A stretch of DNA of 64,000 nucleotides from JBCCGI01 sp039029355 (GTDB taxonomy: Bacteria > Planctomycetota > UBA1135 > GCA-002686595). Under the pieces are notes generated by a model, which did not search any database, was not told where the DNA came from, and worked only from the letters and a program-made list of their open reading frames with translations. This document shows, one piece after another, positions 44,109 through 55,203 of this stretch; positions within the stretch are counted from its first letter, which is position 1, and every line of letters begins with the position of its first letter. Both the position numbers and the translations under genes were made by a program. Location of the stretch: contig JBCCGI010000015.1 in the NCBI GenBank assembly GCA_039029355.1, forward strand, positions 61,275 through 125,274, given 5' to 3'.

Positions 44109-45797
44109 ATGTCCGAGAAGATCATCTTCCAGCTCCAGGACCTGAAGAAGTTCTACGGCCAGCGCGAGGTCCTAAAGGGCATCACGCTGTCGTTTCTCGA
44201 GGGCGCCAAGATCGGCGTCATCGGCCCGAACGGAGCGGGCAAGTCGACCCTGCTGCGCATCATGTCCGGGCAGGACACGAACTTCGAAGGCGTGGCCAAG
44301 CCCATCGCCGGACTCACCGTCGGATACCTCGAGCAGGAGCCGCCGCTGAACGACGACAAGGATGTCGCCGGCAACCTCGAAGAGGCGGTGCAGCCCATCC
44401 GCGACCTGATCACGCGCTACGAGGCGATCGGCGAGAAGTTCGGCGAGGTCGCCGACGATCCCGACGCGATGGAGAAGCTGCTCGAAGAGCAGCAGAAGCT
44501 CCAGGACGAGATCGACCACAAGGACGCCTGGGAGCTCGACAGCCGCCTGCAGCAGGCCGCGACCGCGCTGTGCCTCCCGCCGCTCGACGCCGACGTCAAG
44601 GTGCTCTCCGGTGGCGAGCGGCGCCGCGTCGCGCTGTGCCAGCTGCTGATGAGCCACCCGGACATGCTGCTGCTGGACGAGCCGACCAACCACCTCGACG
44701 CCGAGACGATCGAGTGGCTGGAGCAGCACCTGAAGGAGTACACGGGCACGGTGATCCTCATCACCCACGACCGCTACTTCCTCGACAACGTCGTTGGCTG
44801 GATGCTCGAGGTCGAGCGCGGACACGGCACGCCCTACCAGGGCAACTACTCGGACTACCTGGCGCGCAAGGAGAACGACCTCAACACCAAGCGCCAGGCC
44901 GACTCGCGCGTCGCGAAGTTCCTGAAGAGCGAGCGCGAGTGGCTCGGCCGCACGCCGGCCGCGCGCCAGAAGCAGAGCAAGGCGCGGCTGCAGCGCTACC
45001 AGGAGCTGATCGAGAAGCGCGCCGAGGAGCAACTGGAGGACTCGATCGAGCTCCGCATCCCGCCCGGGCCGCGGCTTGGCGACAAGGTGATCTCGCTCAG
45101 CGGCGTCACCAAGGGTTTCGACGACCGGACGCTGATCCGCGACCTGACGTTCGACCTGCCCGCCGGCGCGATCCTCGGCGTGGTCGGCGCGAATGGCATG
45201 GGCAAGACGACCATGCTGAGGATGATCCTCGGGCAGGAGCAGCCTGACTCGGGCACCGTGTCGATCGGCTCGACGGTACACCTGACCTACCTCGATCAGT
45301 CGCGGATGATCCTCGACGACGAGAAGAGCGTCTACCACAACATCACCGAGGGGAACGACCTGATCCCCTTCGGCAACACCACGCTCGACGGCCGCGCCTA
45401 CGTGGCGCGCTTCAACTTCAAGGGCGAGGACCAGCAGAAGCGGCTCGGCGAGTGCTCTGGCGGGATGCGCAACCGGGTGCTGCTCGCGCGCATGCTGAAG
45501 AACGCCGCCAACGTCATCCTGCTGGACGAGCCGACCAACGACCTGGACCTCGACACCCTCCGCGTGCTCGAGGAGGCGATCGCGAACTACCCCGGGTCGG
45601 CGATCGTAGTGAGCCACGACCGCTACTTCCTGAACCGCGTGGTGTCGCACATCCTGGCCTTCGAGGGCGACGGCTACGTCAACTTCCACCACGGCACGTA
45701 CGAGGACTACGCCGAGTGGCGCAAGGGCTGGCGCGAGCGCGTGGGCATCAAGCCCGAGTCGCGCGCCGGCCGGTACCGCAAGCTGCTCCGGAGCTAG
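44109..45797 (+). CDS. ettA: ABC-F translation factor EttA
   Basis: EttA is a cytosolic ABC-F ATPase that binds the ribosomal E site and gates the first elongation steps according to the ATP/ADP ratio. The 562-aa protein has two ABC cassettes: P-loops GPNGAGKST and GANGMGKTT, signatures LSGGERRR and CSGGMRNR, and Walker B LLLDEPTNHLD and LLDEPTNDLD. The linker between them and the arm inserted in the first cassette are rich in charged residues, as in EttA, and there is no long C-terminal extension. No membrane segments are present. The Nudix gene starts 3 nt after its stop. Confidence 0.93.
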   Translation: MSEKIIFQLQDLKKFYGQREVLKGITLSFLEGAKIGVIGPNGAGKSTLLRIMSGQDTNFEGVAKPIAGLTVGYLEQEPPLNDDKDVAGNLEEAVQPIRDLITRYEAIGEKFGEVADDPDAMEKLLEEQQKLQDEIDHKDAWELDSRLQQAATALCLPPLDADVKVLSGGERRRVALCQLLMSHPDMLLLDEPTNHLDAETIEWLEQHLKEYTGTVILITHDRYFLDNVVGWMLEVERGHGTPYQGNYSDYLARKENDLNTKRQADSRVAKFLKSEREWLGRTPAARQKQSKARLQRYQELIEKRAEEQLEDSIELRIPPGPRLGDKVISLSGVTKGFDDRTLIRDLTFDLPAGAILGVVGANGMGKTTMLRMILGQEQPDSGTVSIGSTVHLTYLDQSRMILDDEKSVYHNITEGNDLIPFGNTTLDGRAYVARFNFKGEDQQKRLGECSGGMRNRVLLARMLKNAANVILLDEPTNDLDLDTLRVLEEAIANYPGSAIVVSHDRYFLNRVVSHILAFEGDGYVNFHHGTYEDYAEWRKGWRERVGIKPESRAGRYRKLLRS

Positions 45798-45800
45798 ACG

Positions 45801-46394
45801 TTGGAGCGCAAGCTGCTCGCGGCCGACCACGCCTCGCTCGCGCCGCGCGACGATCTGGCCTACGCGGTCGAACACCTGGGGTCGTACCGCCCCACCGCCG
45901 AGGAGCAGGCGCGCGAGCGCGACCGCATCCTGGCCTTCTGTGCCGAGCACTCCGATGCGCTGCACCGTTCCTGCCTCGCGGGGCACCTCACCGCCGGCGC
46001 GCTGCTCCTCGACCACCGCGGCGAGCGCGCGCTGCTCACGCTGCACGCCAAGCTGGGCAAGTGGCTGCAGCTCGGCGGCCACGCCGACGGCGACGCCAAC
46101 CTGCCGGCGGTCGCGCTGCGCGAGGTGACCGAGGAGAGCGGGATCGAGGGCTGCGTCATCGACCCGCGGCCCATCGACGTCGACGTGCACGTCATCCCGA
46201 CCTACCGCGACGTGCCCGAGCACCTGCACCTCGACACGACCTACGTGTGCTTCGCCCCCGAGGGCGCGGTGCCGGTCGTGAGCCACGAGTCGACCGAGCT
46301 GGCCTGGCTCGGCTACGACGACGTCGAGCGGCTCAACCCCGAGCGCTCGCTGCTGCGCGCCTACCGCGCGGCGGGGCTCGGGCCGCAGAGCTAG
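45801..46394 (+). CDS. Nudix hydrolase
   Basis: A 197-aa soluble Nudix-fold protein. The Nudix helix reads GHADGDANLPAVALREVTEES; the REVTEE half with metal-binding glutamates is intact, while the first Glu of the classical box is Ala. I recall HADGD-type boxes in a subgroup of uncharacterised Nudix proteins. Substrate cannot be predicted. The TTG start lies 3 nt past the ettA stop with no Shine-Dalgarno, implying translational coupling. Conserved sequence begins shortly after it (RKLLAADHASLAPRDD), supporting this start. Confidence 0.85.
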   Translation: MERKLLAADHASLAPRDDLAYAVEHLGSYRPTAEEQARERDRILAFCAEHSDALHRSCLAGHLTAGALLLDHRGERALLTLHAKLGKWLQLGGHADGDANLPAVALREVTEESGIEGCVIDPRPIDVDVHVIPTYRDVPEHLHLDTTYVCFAPEGAVPVVSHESTELAWLGYDDVERLNPERSLLRAYRAAGLGPQS

Positions 46395-46681
46395 GGGCCC
46401 GTCCGGGTCTGCGCGATCCGCGATGCAGCGATCCTCGCGCCCAGCTCTGCGTCGCCTCTTGTCCCCCAAGGGGGCTCGACGCTCTTTTGATCTGAGCTCG
46501 AAGCTGCCACCTCGCGAACCGCGATTGCCCGGGCGGGCTCCCAGGAGCCGGCGCGCAGACGGCGGAAAGAAATCCGCCTTTCGGGGATCCCGGTAAGGCT
46601 CGGAACGCGGCCCCGGGACGCGCCGTCGGCGGTAGCCTCGCAGGTGCCCCTCCTCCTTCCTACGACGGAGTCCGACGCACG

Positions 46682-49096
<2,415 letters not shown>

Positions 49097-49104
49097 TTTC
49101 TAGT

Positions 49105-49259
49105 GTCCTGAGTCAGAAGTTCGGCGTCACATTCCGCTCCCTGTCAGCCCCTGGCAGCGTTGCTCCTCCTCGGCGTAGCGCCCTGGATACGCAGTCGTCG
49201 TCGCGCTTGCCAGGAACCGACAGGGAACGGAATGTGACGACGAACTTCTGACTCAGGAC
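49105..49259. repeat. 155-bp inverted-repeat element, copy B of the dispersed repeat
   Basis: Two arms of about 55 nt (49105-49159 and 49205-49259) are complementary with only a few mismatches, mostly transitions; the outer 19 bp are perfect. The arms enclose a core of about 50 nt that matches 40132-40187. It fills the gap between convergent genes. Form and size fit a MITE-like element or a structured-RNA/terminator cassette; no coding capacity is seen. Confidence 0.85.
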
Positions 49260-49274
49260 GCTAGCCCAAGTTCT

Positions 49275-49988
49275 TCACAAGCTCGCGAGCAGCTCGTCGA
49301 CCAGCGGCGGCACGACGTCGACCGCCCGCCCCGCGAGGAAGGCGTCGGCGGGGTGCAGGTTTTCGGGCTCCTCCAGCCCGTTCACCCAGGTCTTGGCGCC
49401 GCCGGCGCGCGCCAGCTGCAGCAGCCCGGCGGCGGGGTACACCACGCCGCTGGTGCCGATTGCCAGGAAGTGAGTGCAGCGCGCGAGCGCCGCCTCGATC
49501 GCGTCGAGGTGGAACGGCACCTCGCCGAACCAGACGATGTCCGGGCGCATGCGCGCGTGCCCGCAGGACGGGCACGGGACGTAGGCCTCGGGGTCGGTGT
49601 GCTCGAGGTCGCGGACGCGGTGCCCGCAGGCCTCGCAGCGCAGGCCGGCCAGCTCGCCGTGCATATGGAGCAGCGCGCGCGAACCGCCGCGCTCGTGCAG
49701 GTCGTCGACGTTCTGGGTGATCAGCGTGAGCTCCGCCCCGCGCGCTTCGAGCTCGGCCTCCAGGCGCGCCAGGGCGCGGTGCGCGTCGTTGGGCTCGACG
49801 TCGGCGAGCGCGCCGCGGCGCAGCTGATAGAAGCGCCAGACGAGCGACGGGTCATGGGCCCAGGCCTCGGGCGTGGCGACCTCCTCGACGCGGTGTCCCT
49901 CCCACAGCCCGCCCGCGCCGCGGAAGGTCGCGAGCCCGCTGTCGGCCGAGACCCCCGCGCCGGTCAGGACGACGACCCCGGGCTTCAT
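49275..49988 (-). CDS. cobB: Class III sirtuin, NAD-dependent protein deacylase
   Basis: CobB-type enzymes remove acyl groups (acetyl, succinyl and others) from lysines using NAD. The 237-aa product has GAGVSADSGLATFRG, TQNVDDLHERGG, the catalytic His in LHMHGEL, a zinc-binding set CEACG...CPSCG, and the FYQLRR segment whose Tyr and Arg mark class III sirtuins with desuccinylase ability. Length is typical. Its ATG lies 1 nt after the GNAT acetyltransferase stop, the last gene of an efflux-pump operon, pairing a probable acylating and a deacylating enzyme. Confidence 0.92.
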   Translation of the reverse strand: MKPGVVVLTGAGVSADSGLATFRGAGGLWEGHRVEEVATPEAWAHDPSLVWRFYQLRRGALADVEPNDAHRALARLEAELEARGAELTLITQNVDDLHERGGSRALLHMHGELAGLRCEACGHRVRDLEHTDPEAYVPCPSCGHARMRPDIVWFGEVPFHLDAIEAALARCTHFLAIGTSGVVYPAAGLLQLARAGGAKTWVNGLEEPENLHPADAFLAGRAVDVVPPLVDELLASL

Positions 49989-49989
49989 C

Positions 49990-50442
49990 TCAGCCCTCGC
50001 GGAGCATCAGCTCCCAGTGGCGCAGATAGCCCCAGCGCTCGCCCATCGAGATCAGCGCGTCGTCGTTGTGCCCCGCGCGCGCGGCGAGCGCCGTGTGCCC
50101 GCGCGGCACCAAGAGCCGCCGCGCCTCGGCCACCAGGCTGCGGGCCAGCCCGCGGTGGCGGTGGGCGGCCTCGACGTGCAGCAGCACGATCATCGGCACG
50201 ATCTCGCCGGTGAGCGGGTCCTGGAACGGCGCCGTCGCGAGGAGCCCGGCGAGCCCGCCCTCGTCCTCGGCGACCACCAGCACCGCGTGCGGGTCGTCGA
50301 ACACGCGCTCGACGAAGCCGCGCCCCACCTCGGGCGGCAGCGGGGTGTCGCGGAACTCGTTCATGGCCTCCTCGGCGTAGCGGTCGAGCGCGGGCGCGAG
50401 CGCCATCGCCTCGGAGGCGTCGGTGACGTGTCGGAGCTTCAT
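49990..50442 (-). CDS. GNAT-family N-acetyltransferase
   Basis: A 150-aa acetyltransferase fold: an N-terminal part (MKLRHVTDASEAMALAP), central strands VLVVAEDEGGLAGLLATA and VPMIVLLHVEAAHRHRGLARSLVAEA, where HRHRGLA is the acetyl-CoA pyrophosphate-binding loop. The substrate is unknown; it could be a small molecule or a protein. The ATG overlaps the RND pump stop (ATGA) and its stop is 1 nt from the sirtuin ATG, so translation of the three should be coupled. Confidence 0.85.
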   Translation of the reverse strand: MKLRHVTDASEAMALAPALDRYAEEAMNEFRDTPLPPEVGRGFVERVFDDPHAVLVVAEDEGGLAGLLATAPFQDPLTGEIVPMIVLLHVEAAHRHRGLARSLVAEARRLLVPRGHTALAARAGHNDDALISMGERWGYLRHWELMLREG

Positions 50443-53400
50443 CGGGTGGGTTCGGGTTGGGTGTCGGAGCCGAGCCGGTGGACGGGCTCGTTGCGCCACA
50501 TCCGCCCGAGCGTCCGCCAGGGGTGCCGCACGAGCGACCAGGTGTCGCGCAGCGCGCCGTACGCGCACGGAATGACGATCAGGATCAAGAAGGTCGAGCA
50601 CGCGAGGCCGAAGAAGATCGTGATCGCCATGGGCTGGAGGAAGCGCGCCTGCCCGCTCGCGAAGAAGGCCAGCGGAGAGAGCCCCATCATCGTCGTGATC
50701 GAGGTCAGCAGGATCGGCCGGAAGCGGTTGCGTCCGCCCGACACGATCGCCTCGACCAGCGAGCGGCCGCGCGCGAGCTCCTGGTTGATAAACTCCACCA
50801 GGATCAGCGAGTCGTTCACCACGATGCCGCTCAGGGCCACGAGGCCGATCAGCGACAGGAACGAGAGCGGCCGGTCCATGGCGGTGTGCCCCACCACCAT
50901 GCCGATCAGCCCGAAGGGGATCGCGAACATGATCACCAGCGGCTGCCCGAAGGACGAGAACAGCGTGCCGAGGATCATGTAGATCAGGAGCACCGCCAGG
51001 ATCAGCGCCGAGACCAGCCCCTCCATCGACTCGGCCGACTCCTCGGCCTCGCCCTTGAACTCGACCGAGTAGCCCGGGAAGCGATCGCCGACGTCGCCGA
51101 ACTCCTCGTTGATCACCGCGGTGATCGCGGCGGTGTTGCCCTCGGTCTTGTTCACGTCGGCGGTGACGCGCACCGAGCGCTCGCCGCCGTCGCGCGTGAT
51201 CACCGCCACCGAGTCGGCCTCGCGGATCTCGGCCACCAGCCCGATCGGCACGCGGTCGCGCGCGCCGGGCACGGTGACGCGCAACGCCTCGAGGGCGCCG
51301 CGGCGCAGCCGCAGCTCCTCGGGCAGCTTGACCATGATCTCGACCTCGTCCTTGCCGCGGCGCACGCGTCCGTAGCGCACGCCCTCGAAGGCCGCCCGCA
51401 GCTCGCGCCCGATGCGCGTCTCGTCGAAGCCGAGCAGGCGCCCGGTCTCGGTCAGCTTGACCTGCACCTCGCGCTTGCCGGGCTCGTTGTTGTCGCGGAT
51501 GTCGCGCACGCCGGCGAACTCGGTCAGACGCCCCTTCAGCTCGTCCGCGAGCCCGGCCAACACCGCGACGTCGGGCCCGCGGATGGCGATGTCGATCGCG
51601 CGCCCGGTCGGGCCGGCCTGGGGTTGAAGGATCTCGATCGCCTCGATGCCGGTGGGCGGCACGCGGAAGCGCTCCCGCAGCGTCTCGATGATCTCGGAGG
51701 TCGGGCGGCGCTCGCCCTCGTTCTCGCGCAGCTCGACCCACACCTGGCCCAGGTTCTGGCCGATCGTCGAGCGCACCGCGTCGGCGTAGTTGACGCCGGC
51801 GAGCATGTTGGTGCTCTCGAGCTCGCCCTCGCGCAGCGCGCCGATCACCTCGCGCTCGATCGCGGCGGTCAGGCGCTCGGTCTCGGCGAAGGGCGTGCCG
51901 GTCCGGGCGCGCAGGCTGATCGAGAAGACCTTCGACTCGAAGTCGTCGAACAGCACGAACGGGATGCGCTGCTGGGCGTAGGTCACCAGGAACGCCGCGG
52001 TGAAGAGCACCGCCACGATCGTCACCCAGCGGAAGGCGAACGCGAGGCGCAGGGCGCGCTCATAGAGGTCGCGGAGCGGGTCGTACCAGTGCCGCGCGGG
52101 CTCGTCCGCGCTCGCGCGCTGGCGTCCGGTCCAATGCGCCAGGTGCGAGGGCAGCACGATCAGCGCCTCGAGCAGCGAGGCGATCAGGCACAGGCTGACG
52201 ATCACCGGGATCGGGCGCATGAACTCGCCCATCTGGCCGCCGATCAGCACCAGCGGCATGAACGCCGCGATGGTCGTCAGGATGGTGGCGATCACCGGCT
52301 TGCCCACCTCGACCGTGCCCTGCACGGCGGCGTCCTCCGGCGAGAGCCCCTCCTCCATCAGCCGGAAGACGTTCTCGCCCACCACGATCGCGTCGTCGAC
52401 GATCATGCCCAGCACGATGATCAGCGCGAACATGGTCATCATGTTCATCGAGATCCCGAGCATGCCGGCGATCAGGATGCCGCCGAGGAACGACACCGGG
52501 ATGCCGAGCGCGGTCATCCCCGCGACGCGCACCGACAGGAAGGCGACCAGCGCGCACAGCAGCAGGATGCCGCCGATGGTGGCCGAGTCGCGCATCACGC
52601 GCAGGCGGTTCTTGATGTAGACCGACAGGTCCGAGTTGGCCCCGATCGCCACGCCCGGAGGCATCCGGTCCTGTTCGCGCTCGATGTAGGCCCAGACCTC
52701 CTTGGAGATGTCGATCGCGTCGCCGCCGGACTGCTTGTTGACCTGCAGGAAGATCGAGGCCTCACCGTTGAAGCGCGAGAGCACGACCGGCCGCTCGTAG
52801 GTGTCGACGACGCGCGCGACGTCCGACAGCACGACCTCCTGACCCGACGCGTTGCGCAGGATCGGCAGCCGGCGCAGGTCGTCGGCCCACTCGACCTCGG
52901 CATCGACCCGCAGCAGGTAGTCGCCCGAGCCGGTCGTCAGCGTGCCGAGCGGCGAGCTCCTCGCCCGCGCGCCGACCGCCAGGCCGACGTCCTCGAGCGC
53001 CAGCCCGTGCCGCTCGAGCGCGCGCGGGTCGACCTCGACCCAGATGCGCGGCTCGAGCGCGCCCTGGATCCGCACCTGGCTGACGCCGTCGATCTTCTCC
53101 AGCTCGCGCTTGTGGCGCTGCGCGAGCTCGCGCAGCTCGGCCTCCGAGGCGTAGCCGTACAGGAAGACGCCGATCACCAGCCACTCGGACTTCAGCTCGT
53201 CGACGATCGGATCCTCGGCCTCTTCCGGCAGCTCGAGGTCGCCCGAGAGGATCGCCGCGCGCACGTCGTCGACGAAGCGGCTCATGTCCTCGCCCTTGTG
53301 GACGGTGAGCGTGATCGTCGAGAGGCCCTCCTGGGAGCGCGACGTCATCTCCTTGACGCCGTCGATGCCCTCGACCTTCTCCTCGATCGGCAGCGTCACG

Positions 53401-53591
53401 AGCCGCTCGACGTCTTCGGGGGCCGCGCCCGGGTAGAGCGTCGACACCGTCACGGTGCCGAGCGAGAAGTCGGGGAAGACCTCGCGCGGCATGCCGAAGT
53501 AGGTGGCCACGCCGGCCAACACCACCGTGATCGTCGCGAGGTTGACCGCGACCGGGTTGCGGACGGCGAAGCGCGCGATGGCGGCGATCAC
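50439..53591 (-). CDS. RND-family efflux pump inner-membrane transporter
   Basis: A 1050-aa proton-driven transporter of the AcrB/MexB superfamily. A first membrane helix (FAVRNPVAVNLATITVVLAGV) is followed by a large porter loop, a cluster of helices with the proton-relay pair in GMIVDDAIVVGENV, a second porter loop and a second helix cluster (IPFGLIGMVVGHTAMD, LVALSGIVVNDSLILVEF). The GTG start overlaps the stop of the membrane fusion protein gene (GTGA). The DD pair favours drug/hydrophobe export over heavy-metal export. No outer-membrane factor gene is nearby. Confidence 0.93.
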   Translation of the reverse strand: MIAAIARFAVRNPVAVNLATITVVLAGVATYFGMPREVFPDFSLGTVTVSTLYPGAAPEDVERLVTLPIEEKVEGIDGVKEMTSRSQEGLSTITLTVHKGEDMSRFVDDVRAAILSGDLELPEEAEDPIVDELKSEWLVIGVFLYGYASEAELRELAQRHKRELEKIDGVSQVRIQGALEPRIWVEVDPRALERHGLALEDVGLAVGARARSSPLGTLTTGSGDYLLRVDAEVEWADDLRRLPILRNASGQEVVLSDVARVVDTYERPVVLSRFNGEASIFLQVNKQSGGDAIDISKEVWAYIEREQDRMPPGVAIGANSDLSVYIKNRLRVMRDSATIGGILLLCALVAFLSVRVAGMTALGIPVSFLGGILIAGMLGISMNMMTMFALIIVLGMIVDDAIVVGENVFRLMEEGLSPEDAAVQGTVEVGKPVIATILTTIAAFMPLVLIGGQMGEFMRPIPVIVSLCLIASLLEALIVLPSHLAHWTGRQRASADEPARHWYDPLRDLYERALRLAFAFRWVTIVAVLFTAAFLVTYAQQRIPFVLFDDFESKVFSISLRARTGTPFAETERLTAAIEREVIGALREGELESTNMLAGVNYADAVRSTIGQNLGQVWVELRENEGERRPTSEIIETLRERFRVPPTGIEAIEILQPQAGPTGRAIDIAIRGPDVAVLAGLADELKGRLTEFAGVRDIRDNNEPGKREVQVKLTETGRLLGFDETRIGRELRAAFEGVRYGRVRRGKDEVEIMVKLPEELRLRRGALEALRVTVPGARDRVPIGLVAEIREADSVAVITRDGGERSVRVTADVNKTEGNTAAITAVINEEFGDVGDRFPGYSVEFKGEAEESAESMEGLVSALILAVLLIYMILGTLFSSFGQPLVIMFAIPFGLIGMVVGHTAMDRPLSFLSLIGLVALSGIVVNDSLILVEFINQELARGRSLVEAIVSGGRNRFRPILLTSITTMMGLSPLAFFASGQARFLQPMAITIFFGLACSTFLILIVIPCAYGALRDTWSLVRHPWRTLGRMWRNEPVHRLGSDTQPEPTR

Positions 53592-54889
53592 CGCGGGTGC
53601 TCCTCCTCGGCGCCCGCCGGGAGGTCGCGCCGCCGGCACGGGACGCCGTTGTCGAGCGGGTCGAGCGGCGCCGTGATCAGCCGCTCGCCCGCGGCCAGGC
53701 CGCGGTCGACGACGAAGCCCTCGCCGAAGGGGCGCGCGAGGCCCAGCTCGCGCCGTTCGGCGTGCACGCCGCCGGCGGCCTCGACGAGCACGAACGCCAC
53801 CGGCTGCCCGGAGCGCCACTGGAGCTCGCTGCGCGCCAGGTAGACGGCCGCGGGCAGCACCGCCACGTGCACGGTTGCCTCGGCGAAGAGGCCGGCGGCG
53901 AGCGTGCGGCGCCCCTCGCGCCCGTCGTTCGGGACCTCGATCTCGACGCGGCCGCTGCGCAGCCCGCCGTCGACGACCGGCGCGATGGCCGACACGGTCG
54001 CGGCGAAGGGCTCGGGGCGCCGGACCTCGGCGCGGCCCACCAGCTGCACGTCGACCGCCTGGCCGACCTCCAGAAGCGCGAGCTCGTCCTCGGGCACCGC
54101 GGCCACCAGCACCAGCACGTCGGTGTCGACCAGCTCGCCGAGCGGCTCGCCCGGCGCGACGAAGCGGCCGAGCGTGGGGGCGCGCGCGACGAAGCGGCCG
54201 TCGATCGGCGCGCGCACCGTCGTGCGGGCGAGGCGGTCGCCGGCCTCGGCCAGTGCCGCCTGCGCCACGCCGATGCGCGCGCCGGCCGTGAGCTCGTCCT
54301 GCACGGCAGCGCTGCGCGCCGCCTGCGCGCGCTCGAGGGTGACGCGCGCGTCGAGCGCCGAGCCCGCGGCGCGGTCGACGTCGCTCGGGCTGACGATGCC
54401 TTCCGACTGCAGGCCCGCGATGCGGTCGCGCTCGCGCTCGGCGAGCACCAGGCGCTCCTCGGCGCTGCGCACGTCGCGCTCGGCCGAGGCGAGCCGCACC
54501 GCGGCCGCCTCGCTCGCCGCCTCGGCCTCGGCGAGCGACGCCTCGGCGCGGCCCACGGCGAGCTCGAACGGCGCCTCGTCCAGCGCGAAGAGCTCGGCGC
54601 CGGCCGCGACGCGCGCCCCGGTGTCCCAGCCGGCGTGCACGCGGGCGAGGCGGCCGGAGAGCTCCGCGGCGAGCGCCAAGCGCTGGCGGGGCTCAAGGGT
54701 GCCGTAGAGCACGACCTCGAGCTCCAGGTCGCGCGCCTCGACCGCGCGCGACTCCACCGGCACCGGGCCGAGGTCCGTCGGCGGCGCGGCGGGCGGCGGA
54801 GGCGCACCCGCGAGGAAGACCCTCCAGGCGGGCAGCCCCAGGCCGAGGATCAGTGCGATGGCGAGCAGGCTCTGCAGGCTGCGTTTCAT
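53588..54889 (-). CDS. RND periplasmic adaptor (membrane fusion protein)
   Basis: The periplasmic partner linking the RND pump to an outer-membrane channel. The 433-aa product has an N-terminal membrane anchor (MKRSLQSLLAIALILGLGLPAW), a lipoyl-like half motif (GRLARVHAGWDTGARVAAGAELFALD), a long Ala/Glu/Arg coiled-coil hairpin (about 120-215), and a second lipoyl/beta-barrel part (TTVRAPIDGRFVARAP). I chose the ATG giving the membrane anchor, not the ATG 36 nt upstream. It is the first gene of the operon that continues with pump, acetyltransferase and sirtuin. Confidence 0.9.
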   Translation of the reverse strand: MKRSLQSLLAIALILGLGLPAWRVFLAGAPPPPAAPPTDLGPVPVESRAVEARDLELEVVLYGTLEPRQRLALAAELSGRLARVHAGWDTGARVAAGAELFALDEAPFELAVGRAEASLAEAEAASEAAAVRLASAERDVRSAEERLVLAERERDRIAGLQSEGIVSPSDVDRAAGSALDARVTLERAQAARSAAVQDELTAGARIGVAQAALAEAGDRLARTTVRAPIDGRFVARAPTLGRFVAPGEPLGELVDTDVLVLVAAVPEDELALLEVGQAVDVQLVGRAEVRRPEPFAATVSAIAPVVDGGLRSGRVEIEVPNDGREGRRTLAAGLFAEATVHVAVLPAAVYLARSELQWRSGQPVAFVLVEAAGGVHAERRELGLARPFGEGFVVDRGLAAGERLITAPLDPLDNGVPCRRRDLPAGAEEEHPR

Positions 54890-55203
54890 GGCGCTCTCTC
54901 CGGCGGCGGCACGGAGGCGTTGCATCTTGGGCTCCGGCGCAGAGCGGCACCACCCTAGCCCCGCGGCAACGCGGGGATTCGAGCGGATTCGCCGCCGCCG
55001 GCGCGCGGGCGGGGCGGCCCGCCCATGGGCCTCCCGGGGCGCGCTCCGCGGGCGGGCGCGCGGCTCCGTTTTGCTGGCCTCCGCCCGAGGGGCTGGGTAA
55101 AGTCCGTGGTTCTCTCTTCCTTTCCCGAGGCTCCGTCCCCGCGCCGCGGCGCGCGAGAGCGCGGGCCCGCCCCCTCCCGCTTTCCTCTTCCACCCGCTGT
55201 TCC
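54890..55203. other. Divergent intergenic region between the efflux operon and tig
   Basis: No gene is supported in these 314 bases. A perfect 7-bp hairpin with a GCAA (GNRA) tetraloop lies at 54959-54976. TAAAGT near 55098 could be a -10 element for tig, but no matching -35 is evident. Promoters for both directions must lie here. Confidence 0.4.

Noticed and set aside
46395..46681. Small hairpins in the gap after the Nudix gene as a possible tRNA or small RNA
   Set aside because: No cloverleaf or conserved tRNA boxes; the stems are 5-6 bp only.
50457..53843. A 1128-residue open frame on the plus strand across the RND pump gene
   Set aside because: It is the complementary-strand shadow of the pump; its His/Arg/Asp-rich composition is typical of antisense frames in GC-rich DNA and it has no domain.
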